Assembly: GCA_017577565.1 (NCBI GenBank)
Contig: PKRH01000047.1
Span: forward strand, 1-24,162
Length of the DNA stretch: 24,162 bases
Reading direction: 5' to 3'
DNA from: Thermoanaerobacterales bacterium
Lineage (GTDB): Bacteria > Actinomycetota > Acidimicrobiia > Acidimicrobiales > JACDCH01
This document shows positions 7,320 through 15,455 of this stretch, piece after piece; positions within the stretch are counted from its first letter, which is position 1; every line of letters begins with the position of its first letter. A model generated the notes under the pieces. That model worked only from the letters and a program-made list of their open reading frames with translations. It was not told the origin of the DNA and searched no databases. Both the position numbers and the translations under genes were made by a program.

Positions 7320-7916
7320 GTGGAGGTGGCGCTCGTCCAGTGGCCGGCCGAACAGGACCGGAGAGAGGAGCTTCGTCGTGCCCGCCAGCCGCGCTTGCTG
7401 CTGGTCGAGGAGGGCGCACCACCCATCCCCGCCGACGAGCTCGAGGACTGGATCCGCCTCCCGGCCGACGACCTCGACCTGCGCGTCCGGGTCGAGACCC
7501 TGCGCCGCCGCACCCGGGCCGGCAACGGCCCCATCCCCCAGATCGACGACGACGGCATCCTGCGCCACGGCGGCCGGTGGGTGTCGCTGCCGCCGGTGGA
7601 GTCCCGGCTCACCCGGGCGCTCGTCCAGCGCTTCGGCGCCGTCGTCGCCCGCGACGCGCTGGCCCGGGCCGGCTGGCCCGGGTCGTCGCCGGGGCGCAAC
7701 GCGCTGGACGTCCATGTGCTGCGGCTGCGGCGGCGGCTGGCGCCCCTGGGCCTCGCCATCCGCACCGTGCGGTCCCGCGGCTACCTGCTCGAGCGGGCGG
7801 ACGGCGGCGGCCAGGTGGCGCCGGACGTGGGCCGGCCGCTCTCGGCCCGCGACGGCAACGGCGGCGGGCGCGGCGGCTCGCGCAACGGCGACGCGGACCC
7901 GGCCTCGGTCGGCTGA
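7320..7916 (+). CDS. OmpR/PhoB-type winged-helix DNA-binding protein with a remnant receiver domain
   Basis: 198 residues from GTG at 7320. Residues about 78-160 form an OmpR-type winged helix: DGILRHGGRWVSLPPVESRL, the recognition-helix segment NALDVHVLRLRRRLAPLG and the wing IRTVRSRGYLLE. The N-terminal 65 residues are too short for a receiver (about 115 residues). They keep a beta-1-like strand (VALVQWP) and a piece that looks like the end of a receiver, LEDWIRLPADDLDLRVRVET, which aligns with the DYLxKPFxxxELxARV part of response regulators; the phospho-accepting Asp region is missing and the conserved Lys-Pro is Leu-Pro. So it is unlikely to be phosphorylated. A Gly/Asn/Arg-rich tail of about 35 residues follows the wing. 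It is probably a transcription regulator; targets are unknown. Its stop lies only 14 bases from the stop of the convergent LysR gene. Confidence 0.82.
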   Translation: MEVALVQWPAEQDRREELRRARQPRLLLVEEGAPPIPADELEDWIRLPADDLDLRVRVETLRRRTRAGNGPIPQIDDDGILRHGGRWVSLPPVESRLTRALVQRFGAVVARDALARAGWPGSSPGRNALDVHVLRLRRRLAPLGLAIRTVRSRGYLLERADGGGQVAPDVGRPLSARDGNGGGRGGSRNGDADPASVG

Positions 7917-7930
7917 CCGACGACCGCCGT

Positions 7931-8872
7931 TCAGGCCTCGACCTGCGGGGCGCCGGGCGAGGCCCGCAGGATCGTGCGCCCGCTCAGCCAGACCGCTCCG
8001 TCGAGGCGCGGGTGGCCGGAGGGCAGGAGGGTGCCGGCGGTCTCGGCCCGGGCGGCCTCGACGAAGGCCCGGGCGGCGGCTGCCGCCGGTTCGGACGCGG
8101 CGACGACGCCGACCTCGCGCACGACGGTCGGCCGCAGGTGGACGACGCCGGCGCCGGCGGCGCGGGCGGCCTCGGCGTCGTGGCCGTAGACGAACCACGC
8201 GCCGGCGCCCGCCAGCACGAGCTCCAGCATCAGCTCGCTGTCGCCGGCCTCGGCGGTGATCGACGCCCGCAGGCCGAGGGCGCGCAGGTGGTCCTGCACG
8301 GCGCGGTGGCGCCAGTCGTCGCTGCCCGGCGAGAGCAGCGGCAGCCCGTCGAGGCGCCGGACGTCGAGGGGGTCGTCGAGCTCCCAGCGGGGCGGTTGCA
8401 TGAGCACGATCTCCTGCCACCCGAGCGACGTGACCCACAGGTCGACGGGCGCCGGCAGGTCGGTGACGCCCACGTCGGCCCGCCCCTGGCGGACCTGGTC
8501 GAACACCTCGGCGGGCGTGTCGACGGCGTCGAGCCGGGCCCGGCCGTGCCCGCCGGTGACGAGCCGGGCGATGACGGGCGAGGCGATCTCGGTGGCCTGC
8601 CCCCGGACCGAGCACACCCGCAGGCGGCCGATGGCGGTCAGGCGGTCGACCTCGGCGAGGACCCGGCGGGCGATGGCCACGGCCTCGGCCCCCTCCGGGG
8701 TCAGGGTGACGCCCCGGCCCCGCCGCTCGAAGGCCGTGATGCCCAGCTCGACCTCGAGGCCCCGGATGCCGCGGCTGAGCGCGGGCTGGGCGACGTGCAG
8801 CGCTGCGGCCGCCCGCGTCATCGTGCCCTCGTCGGCCGTGGCGACCAGGTAGCGCAGCTGTTGGAGGTTCAT
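7931..8872 (-). CDS. LysR-family transcriptional regulator
   Basis: 313 residues from ATG at 8872 (MNLQQLRYLVATADEGTMTR). The N-terminal winged helix-turn-helix is classical: AAAALHVAQPALSRGIRGLE, then LGITAFERRGRGVTLTPEGA. The effector-binding region follows, with two periplasmic-binding-protein-like lobes (starting near RLRVCSVRGQATE, hinge around GRADVGVTDLP). The frame is open to 9148, but upstream residues are compositionally random, and LysR proteins begin right before the helix-turn-helix, so the ATG at 8872 is preferred. No target operon is divergent from it within 300 bases, so its regulon cannot be guessed from neighbours; the palindromes in its leader suggest autoregulation. The effector is unknown. 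Confidence 0.92.
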   Translation of the reverse strand: MNLQQLRYLVATADEGTMTRAAAALHVAQPALSRGIRGLEVELGITAFERRGRGVTLTPEGAEAVAIARRVLAEVDRLTAIGRLRVCSVRGQATEIASPVIARLVTGGHGRARLDAVDTPAEVFDQVRQGRADVGVTDLPAPVDLWVTSLGWQEIVLMQPPRWELDDPLDVRRLDGLPLLSPGSDDWRHRAVQDHLRALGLRASITAEAGDSELMLELVLAGAGAWFVYGHDAEAARAAGAGVVHLRPTVVREVGVVAASEPAAAAARAFVEAARAETAGTLLPSGHPRLDGAVWLSGRTILRASPGAPQVEA

Positions 8873-8889
8873 GTCCCGCCCGTCCCGAT

Positions 8890-8908
8890 CGATGCCGTGC
8901 CGGCATCG
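8890..8908. promoter_or_regulatory. Perfect palindrome (8-base arms) in the LysR gene leader
   Basis: CGATGCCG (8890-8897), spacer TGC, CGGCATCG (8901-8908). It ends 18 bases upstream of the LysR start codon, so a protein bound here could block transcription or the hairpin could affect translation. Confidence 0.4.
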
Positions 8909-8945
8909 GAGCCCTTCAGAGTCGGTGTTGGACGGTACACCCTCC

Positions 8946-8962
8946 GACCACTCATAGTGGTC
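8946..8962. promoter_or_regulatory. Perfect palindrome (7-base arms), candidate LysR operator
   Basis: GACCACT (8946-8952), spacer CAT, AGTGGTC (8956-8962), centred about 82 bases upstream of the LysR start. Interrupted dyads of this size near the promoter are typical LysR recognition sites; binding is inferred only. Confidence 0.45.
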
Positions 8963-9178
8963 TCCGCACGGGTCCTGGATGGGTGGGCGTTCCTGTGGCG
9001 AGCCCGGGGTGTTCACGCCGCCGACGGTCACGCCTGGGGCATCCGGACCAGAGGCTGGCGGCGAGCTGGGGCGCCGTCGGGCTCGAACCCACCGTGCACC
9101 GCCCGGTCGGGCGGCGCCGGCACGGGGGCCGTCGGGGCGTGCCCGCACCCGCCCCGGCGCCCGCGCTCCGGCTCGGCG

Positions 9179-9661
9179 CTACCCGTGGCGCCGCAGCTCG
9201 GCGGCCAGGTGGTGCTGCAGCGGCTGGCCGACCGCGGCCATGGCGACGTCGTACCGCAGCACCTCGCCGCCGACCCGGACGTGCCGCTCGACCGCGGTGA
9301 CCTCCTTGGCCGTCGGCGTGCGGTGGACGGCCGAGCGCAGACGCAGCTCGAGCCCGTCGGGCCGCTCCTCGACGGTGCCCTCGGCCACCTCGACGAGACC
9401 GGTGGGGTGGGCGAGCACGAGCTCGACCCGCCCCCGTCCCACGGCCCGCAGGTAGCCGGCCTCGGCGTGCGCCGGCAGGGTCGTGCGCAGGTCGACCGTC
9501 GTCTGCCGGTAGGCGAGGAACGGCTTGCCGGCGTGGGTGAACTCGACCCGCTCGCGGTAGCGGAAGGGCTCGATCGTGGGGTAGTGGCCCTCGCCCTCGC
9601 CCGACCAGGTGCCGATCAGCCGGGCCAGGGGGCCGAGGTCGGGGTGGGGCGCCGCGTCCAC
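9179..9661 (-). CDS. Nitrobindin-like heme-binding beta-barrel protein
   Basis: 160 residues from GTG at 9661 (MDAAPHPDLGPLARLIGTWS). The family signature is clear: GTWSGEGEGHYPTIEPFRY (17-35), then FTHAGKPFLAYRQTT (41-55), and the C-terminal MAAVGQPLQHHLAAELRR (141-158), in which one of the adjacent histidines (H150/H151) is at the place of the proximal heme ligand. Length fits Mycobacterium tuberculosis nitrobindin Rv2717c (164 residues). Nitrobindins form a ten-stranded barrel holding ferric heme and can isomerise peroxynitrite to nitrate; some family members have other roles. The gene is 77 bases downstream of gpmA on the same strand and could be co-transcribed with it. The frame remains open upstream inside gpmA, but that is a shadow frame. 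Confidence 0.88.
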   Translation of the reverse strand: MDAAPHPDLGPLARLIGTWSGEGEGHYPTIEPFRYRERVEFTHAGKPFLAYRQTTVDLRTTLPAHAEAGYLRAVGRGRVELVLAHPTGLVEVAEGTVEERPDGLELRLRSAVHRTPTAKEVTAVERHVRVGGEVLRYDVAMAAVGQPLQHHLAAELRRHG

Positions 9662-9738
9662 GACGGCACGGTACCCCCGGCCGGGTGCGGTGCGGCCGGG
9701 CGTGCCCCGGCGCGCCCGGCCGGCCCGGGCCCCGGCCG

Positions 9739-10497
9739 TCAGCCGGCCTGGCGGGCGACGGCCTCGGCGGCGGCCCGGATCTCCTCGGGCGAGCGCAGGT
9801 AGCGCTCCTCGACCGGCACCTTCTCGGCCGGGAGGTAGTCGTCGCCCAGGTCGTAGACGAGCGGCTCGCCGGTGGGGATGTTCAGCTCGACGACCTCGTC
9901 GTCGGTCAGGCCCTGGAGGTGCTTGACCAGCGCCCGCAGGCTGTTGCCGTGGGCCGCCACCAGGACGGTGCGCCCGGGCACGAGGTCGGGGACGATGGCG
10001 TCGTACCAGTAGGGCAGCATCCGGGCCACGACGTCGGCCAGGCACTCGGTGTCCGGCACGATCTCCGGCGGCAGGCCCGCGTAGCGGGGGTCGTGGCGGA
10101 CGTTGCGCTCGTCGTCCCGGGCCATCGGGGGCGGCGGCACGTCGTAGCTGCGGCGCCAGATCTTCACCTGCTCGGCGCCGAACCGCTCGGCCGTCTCCTT
10201 CTTGTTCAGCCCCTGCAGGTCGCCGTAGTGGCGCTCGTTCAGGCGCCAGCTGCGCCGCACCGGGATCCACGACCGCCCCATCTCCCGCAGGGCCAGCTCG
10301 GCCGTGCGGATGGCCCGCACCAGGACCGACGTGTGGACGACGTCGGGCAGGACGCCCCGCTCGGCCATGAGCCGGCCGGCGGCGACCGCCTGGGCCTCAC
10401 CGGTGGCGGTCAGGTCGCAGTCGTACCAGCCGGTGAACAGGTTCTTCAGGTTCCACTCGCTCTCGCCGTGGCGGAGCAGCACCAAGCGTCGGACCAT
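9739..10497 (-). CDS. gpmA: 2,3-bisphosphoglycerate-dependent phosphoglycerate mutase
   Basis: 252 residues, the normal length. It interconverts 3- and 2-phosphoglycerate in glycolysis and gluconeogenesis in the cytosol. The catalytic phospho-histidine is H10 in LVLLRHGESEWN; the other family landmarks are FTGWYDCDLTATGE, the acid/base region RLNERHYGDLQGLNKKET (E88), and the second histidine H183 in LVAAHGNSLRALVKHL. IPTGEPLVYDL near the C-terminus is also typical. The start is set at ATG 10497 because the family begins two to four residues before the first strand; an ATG at 10572 would add 25 residues of low-complexity sequence. No strong ribosome binding site is seen. It follows pknB by 71 bases on the same strand, so it may be read through from the cell-wall cluster or have its own promoter. 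Confidence 0.97.
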   Translation of the reverse strand: MVRRLVLLRHGESEWNLKNLFTGWYDCDLTATGEAQAVAAGRLMAERGVLPDVVHTSVLVRAIRTAELALREMGRSWIPVRRSWRLNERHYGDLQGLNKKETAERFGAEQVKIWRRSYDVPPPPMARDDERNVRHDPRYAGLPPEIVPDTECLADVVARMLPYWYDAIVPDLVPGRTVLVAAHGNSLRALVKHLQGLTDDEVVELNIPTGEPLVYDLGDDYLPAEKVPVEERYLRSPEEIRAAAEAVARQAG

Positions 10498-10568
10498 GCG
10501 GGGCACGCTAGGGGTGGCGCGGGCGTCCCCTCCAGCCGTCCGCCCGGGCGCGGCCGGAGCCGGCGGCG

Positions 10569-12518
10569 TCAACCACCGCCCCCACCGCCCTCGGGCTCGC
10601 GGAAGCGGCCGACGACGATGTTGACCGTGCTGCCCGGGTCGCGGCGCTCACCGGCGCTCGGGCTCTGGCTGAGGACCCGCCCGTCCTGGCCCGGGTTGTT
10701 GACGACCTCCTCGCTGACGTTGGCGACGAGGCCGGCGCCCTCGATCTGGCCGATCGCGTTCTCCTCGCTCAGGCCCTCGACCGACGGGACGGTGACCTGC
10801 GAGGGGCCGGACGAGACGACGATCGTGACCGTCGAGCCGGGCTCGAGCTCGGACCCGGGGCCGGGGTTGGTGCTGATGACGCGGCCGGCCTCGACGTCCG
10901 AGGACGACTGCGGCTGGACGTTGACGGTGAACCCGGCGCTCTCGAGCGCCGCTCGGGCCTCGCCCTCCGTCTGGCCGGTGACGTCGGGGACGGCGACCGT
11001 GCCCGCGCCGCTGGACACCTGGACGGTCACCGCGGTGCCCGGGGGCACCTCCTGCCCGGCGGGTGGGTCCTGCTCGACGATCCGGCCCTCCTCGACCTCG
11101 TCGCTCTCGACCTGGACCTGCTCGCCGAGGAGCAGGCCGGCGGCGCTGAGGGCCTGGCTGGCCTCGGTGACCGTCATGCCCCGCACGTCGGGCACGGCCA
11201 CCGGCTCGGGGCCGCTGCTGACCGTGAGCGTGACCGTCGAGCCGACCTCGGCCTCCTCGCCGGCCGGCGGGTCCTGGCGGATGACCTGGTCGGCCGGCTG
11301 GTCGGAGCTCTCGTAGGCCGTGGACACCTCGAAGCCGGCCTCCGTGATCGCTTGGGTGGCGGCGTCGATCGGTTGGCCCACGACGTTGGGCACCGTCGCC
11401 GTCTCGGTCTCGGAGCCGGAGCGGGTGAGGTTGACGGCCAGCAGCACGAGCAGGCCGGCCAGCAGCAGGAGCAGGAAGACGAGCGCGACGAGGAAGCCCT
11501 TCGAGCGCTTGGGCTCCTCGTCCTCGTAGTCGTCGTACTCGTCGTAGTCGTCGTCGTACTCGTCGGGCTCGTAGCCCACCGGGCCCGACACCAGCGCCGT
11601 CTGGTCGTAGGCGGTGGGGGCCATCGCCTGGGTGGCGCCCGGGTCGTAGGGGGGCGACAGCACCGGCTCGGCCATGATGCGGCTGCCGTCGAGGTAGCGC
11701 CGCAGGTCGGCCCGCAGGTCCTGGGCCGTGGGGTAGCGGTTGGCCGGGTTCTTGGCCAGGCACTTGAGGGTGATGGCCTCGAGCGTGTCGGGCAGGGAGG
11801 GGTCGATCTGCCGGGGCGGCAGCGGGTTCTCCTGCACGTGCTTGTACGCGATGGCCACGGCGTTGTCGCCGCCGAACGGCGGCCGGCCCGTGATCATCTC
11901 GTAGAGGACGACGCCCAGGCTGTAGATGTCGCTGCGGGGGTCGACCGGCGCCCCCCGGGCCTGCTCGGGCGAGAAGTAGGTGGCGGTGCCCATGACCGAC
12001 CCGGTCTTCGTCAGGTTCTGGTCGGTCGAGTCGCTGAGCGCCCGGGCGATGCCGAAGTCGGCGACCTTGACGCCGCCGTCGCGGGTGATGAGGACGTTGC
12101 CCGGCTTGACGTCGCGGTGCACCACCCGGTTGCGGTGGGCGAAGCCGAGGGCGGCGGCGATGTCGTGGGTGATCTCGGCCGCCCGGTCGGGGTGGAGTCT
12201 TCCCTCCTGGTGGATCATCTCCGCCAGCGTCTGCCCCTCGACGTACTCCATCACGATGAAGTACGTGCCGTTGGCCTCGCCCCAGTCGAAGACGCTGACG
12301 ATGTTGGGGTGCTGCAGGTTGGCCGCCGACTGCGCCTCCCGGCGGAACCGCTCGACGAAGCCCGCGTCGGTGGCCAGCGCCGGGAAGAGCACCTTGACCG
12401 CCACGGGGCGGTCGAGGAGGAGGTCACGAGCGAGGTAGACCTCGGCCATGCCGCCGCGCCCGAGCCGCCGGTGAAGCTCGTACCGGCCGTTGAAGATCAC
12501 TTGGTTCTGCTGCGACAT
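10569..12518 (-). CDS. pknB: PASTA-domain serine/threonine protein kinase (PknB)
   Basis: 649 residues from ATG at 12518. Kinase domain about 13-276: glycine loop LGRGGMAEVYLA, catalytic Lys K42 (VAVK), HRD with D136 (VVHRDVKPGN), DFG 154-156, activation loop with T170 and T172 (NLTKTGSVMGTATYFSPEQ), which correspond to the autophosphorylated pair of mycobacterial PknB. A juxtamembrane stretch very rich in Asp, Glu and Tyr (about 317-335) precedes one transmembrane helix (about 341-363). Four PASTA repeats lie outside the cell (about 374-436, 439-504, 507-571, 574-637), each starting V-P-x-V and ending in V-T-V-x-V-S-S-G or similar, then a short glycine tail. PASTA domains bind muropeptides or lipid II, so the kinase couples wall status to phosphorylation of division and wall proteins. 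It is the last gene of the cluster, 104 bases after pbpA. Confidence 0.97.
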   Translation of the reverse strand: MSQQNQVIFNGRYELHRRLGRGGMAEVYLARDLLLDRPVAVKVLFPALATDAGFVERFRREAQSAANLQHPNIVSVFDWGEANGTYFIVMEYVEGQTLAEMIHQEGRLHPDRAAEITHDIAAALGFAHRNRVVHRDVKPGNVLITRDGGVKVADFGIARALSDSTDQNLTKTGSVMGTATYFSPEQARGAPVDPRSDIYSLGVVLYEMITGRPPFGGDNAVAIAYKHVQENPLPPRQIDPSLPDTLEAITLKCLAKNPANRYPTAQDLRADLRRYLDGSRIMAEPVLSPPYDPGATQAMAPTAYDQTALVSGPVGYEPDEYDDDYDEYDDYEDEEPKRSKGFLVALVFLLLLLAGLLVLLAVNLTRSGSETETATVPNVVGQPIDAATQAITEAGFEVSTAYESSDQPADQVIRQDPPAGEEAEVGSTVTLTVSSGPEPVAVPDVRGMTVTEASQALSAAGLLLGEQVQVESDEVEEGRIVEQDPPAGQEVPPGTAVTVQVSSGAGTVAVPDVTGQTEGEARAALESAGFTVNVQPQSSSDVEAGRVISTNPGPGSELEPGSTVTIVVSSGPSQVTVPSVEGLSEENAIGQIEGAGLVANVSEEVVNNPGQDGRVLSQSPSAGERRDPGSTVNIVVGRFREPEGGGGGG

Positions 12519-12622
12519 GCGGTCCCCAGGTTATGAGACGGGGCGTATCGCCCCCGGAGTCGTGCGGCGCGGCGACTGCCCGTCCATCCTCGCCGGTCCC
12601 GTCGACGTCGTCATCCCGGTCG

Positions 12623-14113
12623 TCATCCCTCCCCCTCCGGCGCCAGCACCTGGCGCATCACGGCGGCCGCGATCGGCGCGGCCACCTGGCCGCCGGTCTG
12701 CTCGCTCGCACCCGGCTGGCCCTCGACGATGACCGCCACGGCCACGTGCGGCGTCTCGCCCTCGGGGCCGGCGAAGCCGATGATCCACGCGTGCGAGCTG
12801 GGCGGGTCGGTGCCCAGCTGCGCGGTGCCGGTCTTGCCGCCCACGACGAACCCCTCGAGGCCGTCGTCGAGCCGGCTGGCGGTGCCGTCCTCGACGACGG
12901 AGATCATCGCCTCGCGCAGGATCTGCGCGGTGCCCGGCGACATGGGCGTGGCCCACACCTCGGGGTCGTAGGTCTCGACGGTGTCGCCCTGGTCGTCGCG
13001 CACCTCGCGCATGACGTGGGGCGTCATGATCCGGCCGTCGTTGGCGACGGCGGCGGCGACCAGCGCCATCTGCAGCGGCGTGGCCCGGACGTCGTTCTGG
13101 CCGATCGACAGCTGGGCGACGATGCCCGGGTTCTGCGAGAACGGCGTGCCGTCGACGTCGGCCGGGAACGTCGACCGCTGGGGCTGGGGCAGGTCGATCG
13201 GCACGTCCTGGTTGAACCCGAAGCCCTCGGCCACCTGGCGGAGGGTGTCGCCCCCGATCTGCTCGACGCCCATCCGGGCGAAGCTGCTGTTGCACGACCG
13301 CTGGAGGATCTCGAACAGCGTGCCCCCGCAGCTGCTGCCGCCGAAGTTCGGCACCGAGCTGCCGGACGGCGGCTGGTACGCGGTCTCGACCGGGTAGGAG
13401 GGCGAGTCGGGGGTGACCCCGCCCCGCTCGATGCCGGCGGTGGCGGTGACGACCTTGAACGTCGAGCCGGGGAAGAAGTTCTCGCGGTACGACCGGGCGA
13501 GGAGCGGCTTCTCCGGGTCGGCGTTCAGCAGCGACGCCGTGTCCTCGGCGGCGGCGAAGTCGTGGGTGGCGAGCGCGTTCGGGTCGTAGGACGGGTACGA
13601 CCACAGGGCGAGGATCTCGCCGGTGCGGGGGTCGAGGGCCACGACCGAGCCCTCGCGCTCGCCGAGCGCGTCGCGCGCCACCCGCTGGACGTCGGCCCGC
13701 AGCGACAGGATGACGTCGCCCACGATGTCGCGGTCGACGAACAGGTCGCCGAGCCGGTCGAGCGAGAAGTCGATGGCGTCGCCGGTCAGGTAGTCGTTGT
13801 AGGTGCGCTCGACGCCGGTGGCGCCCAGCTCGAAGGCGAAGTAGCCGGTGACGTGGGCGAAGAGCGGGCCCTCGGGGTAGGTGCGCAGCAGCTCGTACCG
13901 GTCGTCGCTCGGCACCGAGGTGGCGATGACGACGTCGTCGGCGGTGACGATGTCGCCCCGGGGGCTGGAGAAGTCCCGCAGCACGGCGCGCGTGTTCTCG
14001 GGCTTGTCCTGCAGCTGCTCGGCCTCGAGGATCGTCAGCCGGTTCACCTGCAGGAACAGCGCCGTGTAGCACAGCACCAGGAAGACGCCGAGGTTGCGGA
14101 TCTGCTTCCTCAC
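12623..14113 (-). CDS. pbpA: Class B penicillin-binding protein (PbpA), peptidoglycan transpeptidase
   Basis: 496 residues from GTG at 14113, with GGTGAG nearby upstream. A single N-terminal membrane anchor (about 8-24) is followed by a short dimerisation/linker domain and the transpeptidase domain from about residue 150. All three active-site motifs are present: S217-T-F-K220 (nucleophile Ser and general-base Lys), S273-C-N275 and K427-T-G429. FPGSTFKVVTATAGIE, GTLFEILQRSCNSSFARMG and GFVVGGKTGTAQL are typical of actinobacterial PbpA. It cross-links septal or side-wall peptidoglycan in partnership with the SEDS glycosyltransferase encoded immediately upstream (16 bases between stop and start). 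Target of beta-lactams by family. Kinase and phosphatase genes in the same cluster suggest control by phosphorylation, as is known in mycobacteria. Confidence 0.97.
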   Translation of the reverse strand: MRKQIRNLGVFLVLCYTALFLQVNRLTILEAEQLQDKPENTRAVLRDFSSPRGDIVTADDVVIATSVPSDDRYELLRTYPEGPLFAHVTGYFAFELGATGVERTYNDYLTGDAIDFSLDRLGDLFVDRDIVGDVILSLRADVQRVARDALGEREGSVVALDPRTGEILALWSYPSYDPNALATHDFAAAEDTASLLNADPEKPLLARSYRENFFPGSTFKVVTATAGIERGGVTPDSPSYPVETAYQPPSGSSVPNFGGSSCGGTLFEILQRSCNSSFARMGVEQIGGDTLRQVAEGFGFNQDVPIDLPQPQRSTFPADVDGTPFSQNPGIVAQLSIGQNDVRATPLQMALVAAAVANDGRIMTPHVMREVRDDQGDTVETYDPEVWATPMSPGTAQILREAMISVVEDGTASRLDDGLEGFVVGGKTGTAQLGTDPPSSHAWIIGFAGPEGETPHVAVAVIVEGQPGASEQTGGQVAAPIAAAVMRQVLAPEGEG

Positions 14114-14129
14114 GGGCCGCTCACCGCCT

Positions 14130-15455
14130 TCACCCGACCTCGGTCAGCTGGGCGGACGCCATCCGCTCGGTCTGGCGCTCGGCCGCGTCGTGGGAGATCC
14201 GCAGCAGCAGGGCGAGCAGCACCCAGTTGGCCAGCAGCGACGAGCCGCCGTAGGAGATGAACGGCAGCGTCACGCCCGTGAGGGGCAGCAGCCGCACGAC
14301 GCCGCCCATGATGATGAAGGCCTGGAACCCGAGCAGCGTCGTCAGGCCCGTGGCCAGCAGGCGCTCGTAGTCGTTGTCGGTCTGCTGGGCGGTGCGCAGC
14401 CCGGCGCCGATCATCAGCAGGAAGCCGACGAGGACGCCGGTGGCGCCGAGCAGGCCCAGCTCCTCGCCGATGGCGGCGAAGATGAAGTCGCTCTCGACGA
14501 CCGGGATGTTCAGCGGCACCCCCAGGTTCAGCCCGGTGCCGGTGAGGCCGCCGTCGGCGAACGCGAAGGCGGCCTGGACGACCTGGTAGCCCTTCTCCTT
14601 GCCCCAGGGGTCGAGCCAGGTGTCGACCCGCTCCTGGACGTGGCTGAAGATGTTGAAGGCCAGGAACGCGCCGCCGGCGAACAGCAGCACGCCCACGGCC
14701 AGGTAGGACGCCCGCTCGGTCGCCACCCAGAGCAGGACGAGGAACAGCGTGAAGAACAGCAGCGACGACCCCAGGTCGCGCTCGAGGACCATGACGACCA
14801 GGGCGACGGCCCAGGCGATGAGCACGGGGCCGAGGTGCTTGGGGTCGGGCAGCGAGATCGGCCCGAAGGCCCGGTTGATGGCCAGCAGCTCGCGCTTCTC
14901 GACCAGGTAGCCGGCGAAGAAGACCGCCAGCGCCAGCTTGGCGAACTCGCCCGGCTGGAAGTTCACCGGCCCGAGCTCGACCCAGATGCGGCTGCCGTTC
15001 TTGGTCGAGCCGATGACCGGCATGAGCGGCAGCAGCAGCAGCACGATGCCGGCCAGGCCGGCCGTGTAGCGGTAGCGCTCGAGCTTGCGGGCGTCGCGGA
15101 CGGACACCAGCGTGGCGATGAACGCGCCGACGCCGAGGATCATCCACACCGACTGGAGGCCGGCCAGGCCGGCCGGGCGCGCCTTGGCCTCGTCGAGGCG
15201 GACGACGAACACGTAGCCGAGGCCGTTGAGCAGCGACGCCAGCGGCAGCAGCATGCCGTCGGCCTGGGGCGCGAGGCGCCGCACCGCCACGTGGGCGGCC
15301 AGCGGCAGGCCCACGATGATGCCGAGGAACGGCCCGACGGTCGTCGGGATCTTGCTGTCCTCGGGCAGCGTCGCCAGCAGGTAGGCGCCGACGACGAACA
15401 TCGTGCCGAGGACGAGCAGCCCCAGCTCGGTCGTGCGACGGGCGGCGAGGTTCAT
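14130..15455 (-). CDS. rodA: SEDS-family peptidoglycan glycosyltransferase (RodA/FtsW)
   Basis: 441 residues from ATG at 15455; the ATG overlaps the pstP stop as ATGA, indicating translational coupling. About ten to twelve membrane helices. Family landmarks: GPVNFQPGEFAKLALAVFFA, LERDLGSSLLFFTLFL, the extracellular loop ERVDTWLDPWGKEKGYQ (the loop where SEDS proteins carry an essential Asp), IGEELGLLGATGVLVGFL and LPFISYGGSSLLANW near the end. It polymerises lipid II into glycan strands together with the PbpA transpeptidase. It is called RodA rather than FtsW because of its position between pstP and pbpA, as in mycobacteria (Rv0017c); the two are difficult to tell apart by sequence alone. In another frame the reading frame stays open across pstP, which is a GC-rich artefact. 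Confidence 0.95.
   Translation of the reverse strand: MNLAARRTTELGLLVLGTMFVVGAYLLATLPEDSKIPTTVGPFLGIIVGLPLAAHVAVRRLAPQADGMLLPLASLLNGLGYVFVVRLDEAKARPAGLAGLQSVWMILGVGAFIATLVSVRDARKLERYRYTAGLAGIVLLLLPLMPVIGSTKNGSRIWVELGPVNFQPGEFAKLALAVFFAGYLVEKRELLAINRAFGPISLPDPKHLGPVLIAWAVALVVMVLERDLGSSLLFFTLFLVLLWVATERASYLAVGVLLFAGGAFLAFNIFSHVQERVDTWLDPWGKEKGYQVVQAAFAFADGGLTGTGLNLGVPLNIPVVESDFIFAAIGEELGLLGATGVLVGFLLMIGAGLRTAQQTDNDYERLLATGLTTLLGFQAFIIMGGVVRLLPLTGVTLPFISYGGSSLLANWVLLALLLRISHDAAERQTERMASAQLTEVG

Larger units (their letters stand above)
8873..9178. other. Gene-free stretch of 306 bases upstream of the LysR gene
   Basis: I find no credible coding sequence here. The first 90 bases hold two palindromes listed separately and are the probable promoter region of the LysR gene. 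From about 9070 to 9118 the sequence could fold into a branched structure: GGCGCC at 9070-9075 and again at 9113-9118, with inner hairpins around GGGCTCGAACCC and CCGCCCGGTCGGGCGG. It does not fit a tRNA. The rest shows nothing I recognise. Confidence 0.5.

Noticed and set aside
9076..9094. tRNA-like T-arm (GGGTTCGAGCCC on the minus strand) upstream of the nitrobindin gene
   Set aside because: No matching acceptor, D-arm or anticodon arm at the right distances, and the five-base T-stem would have a mismatch.
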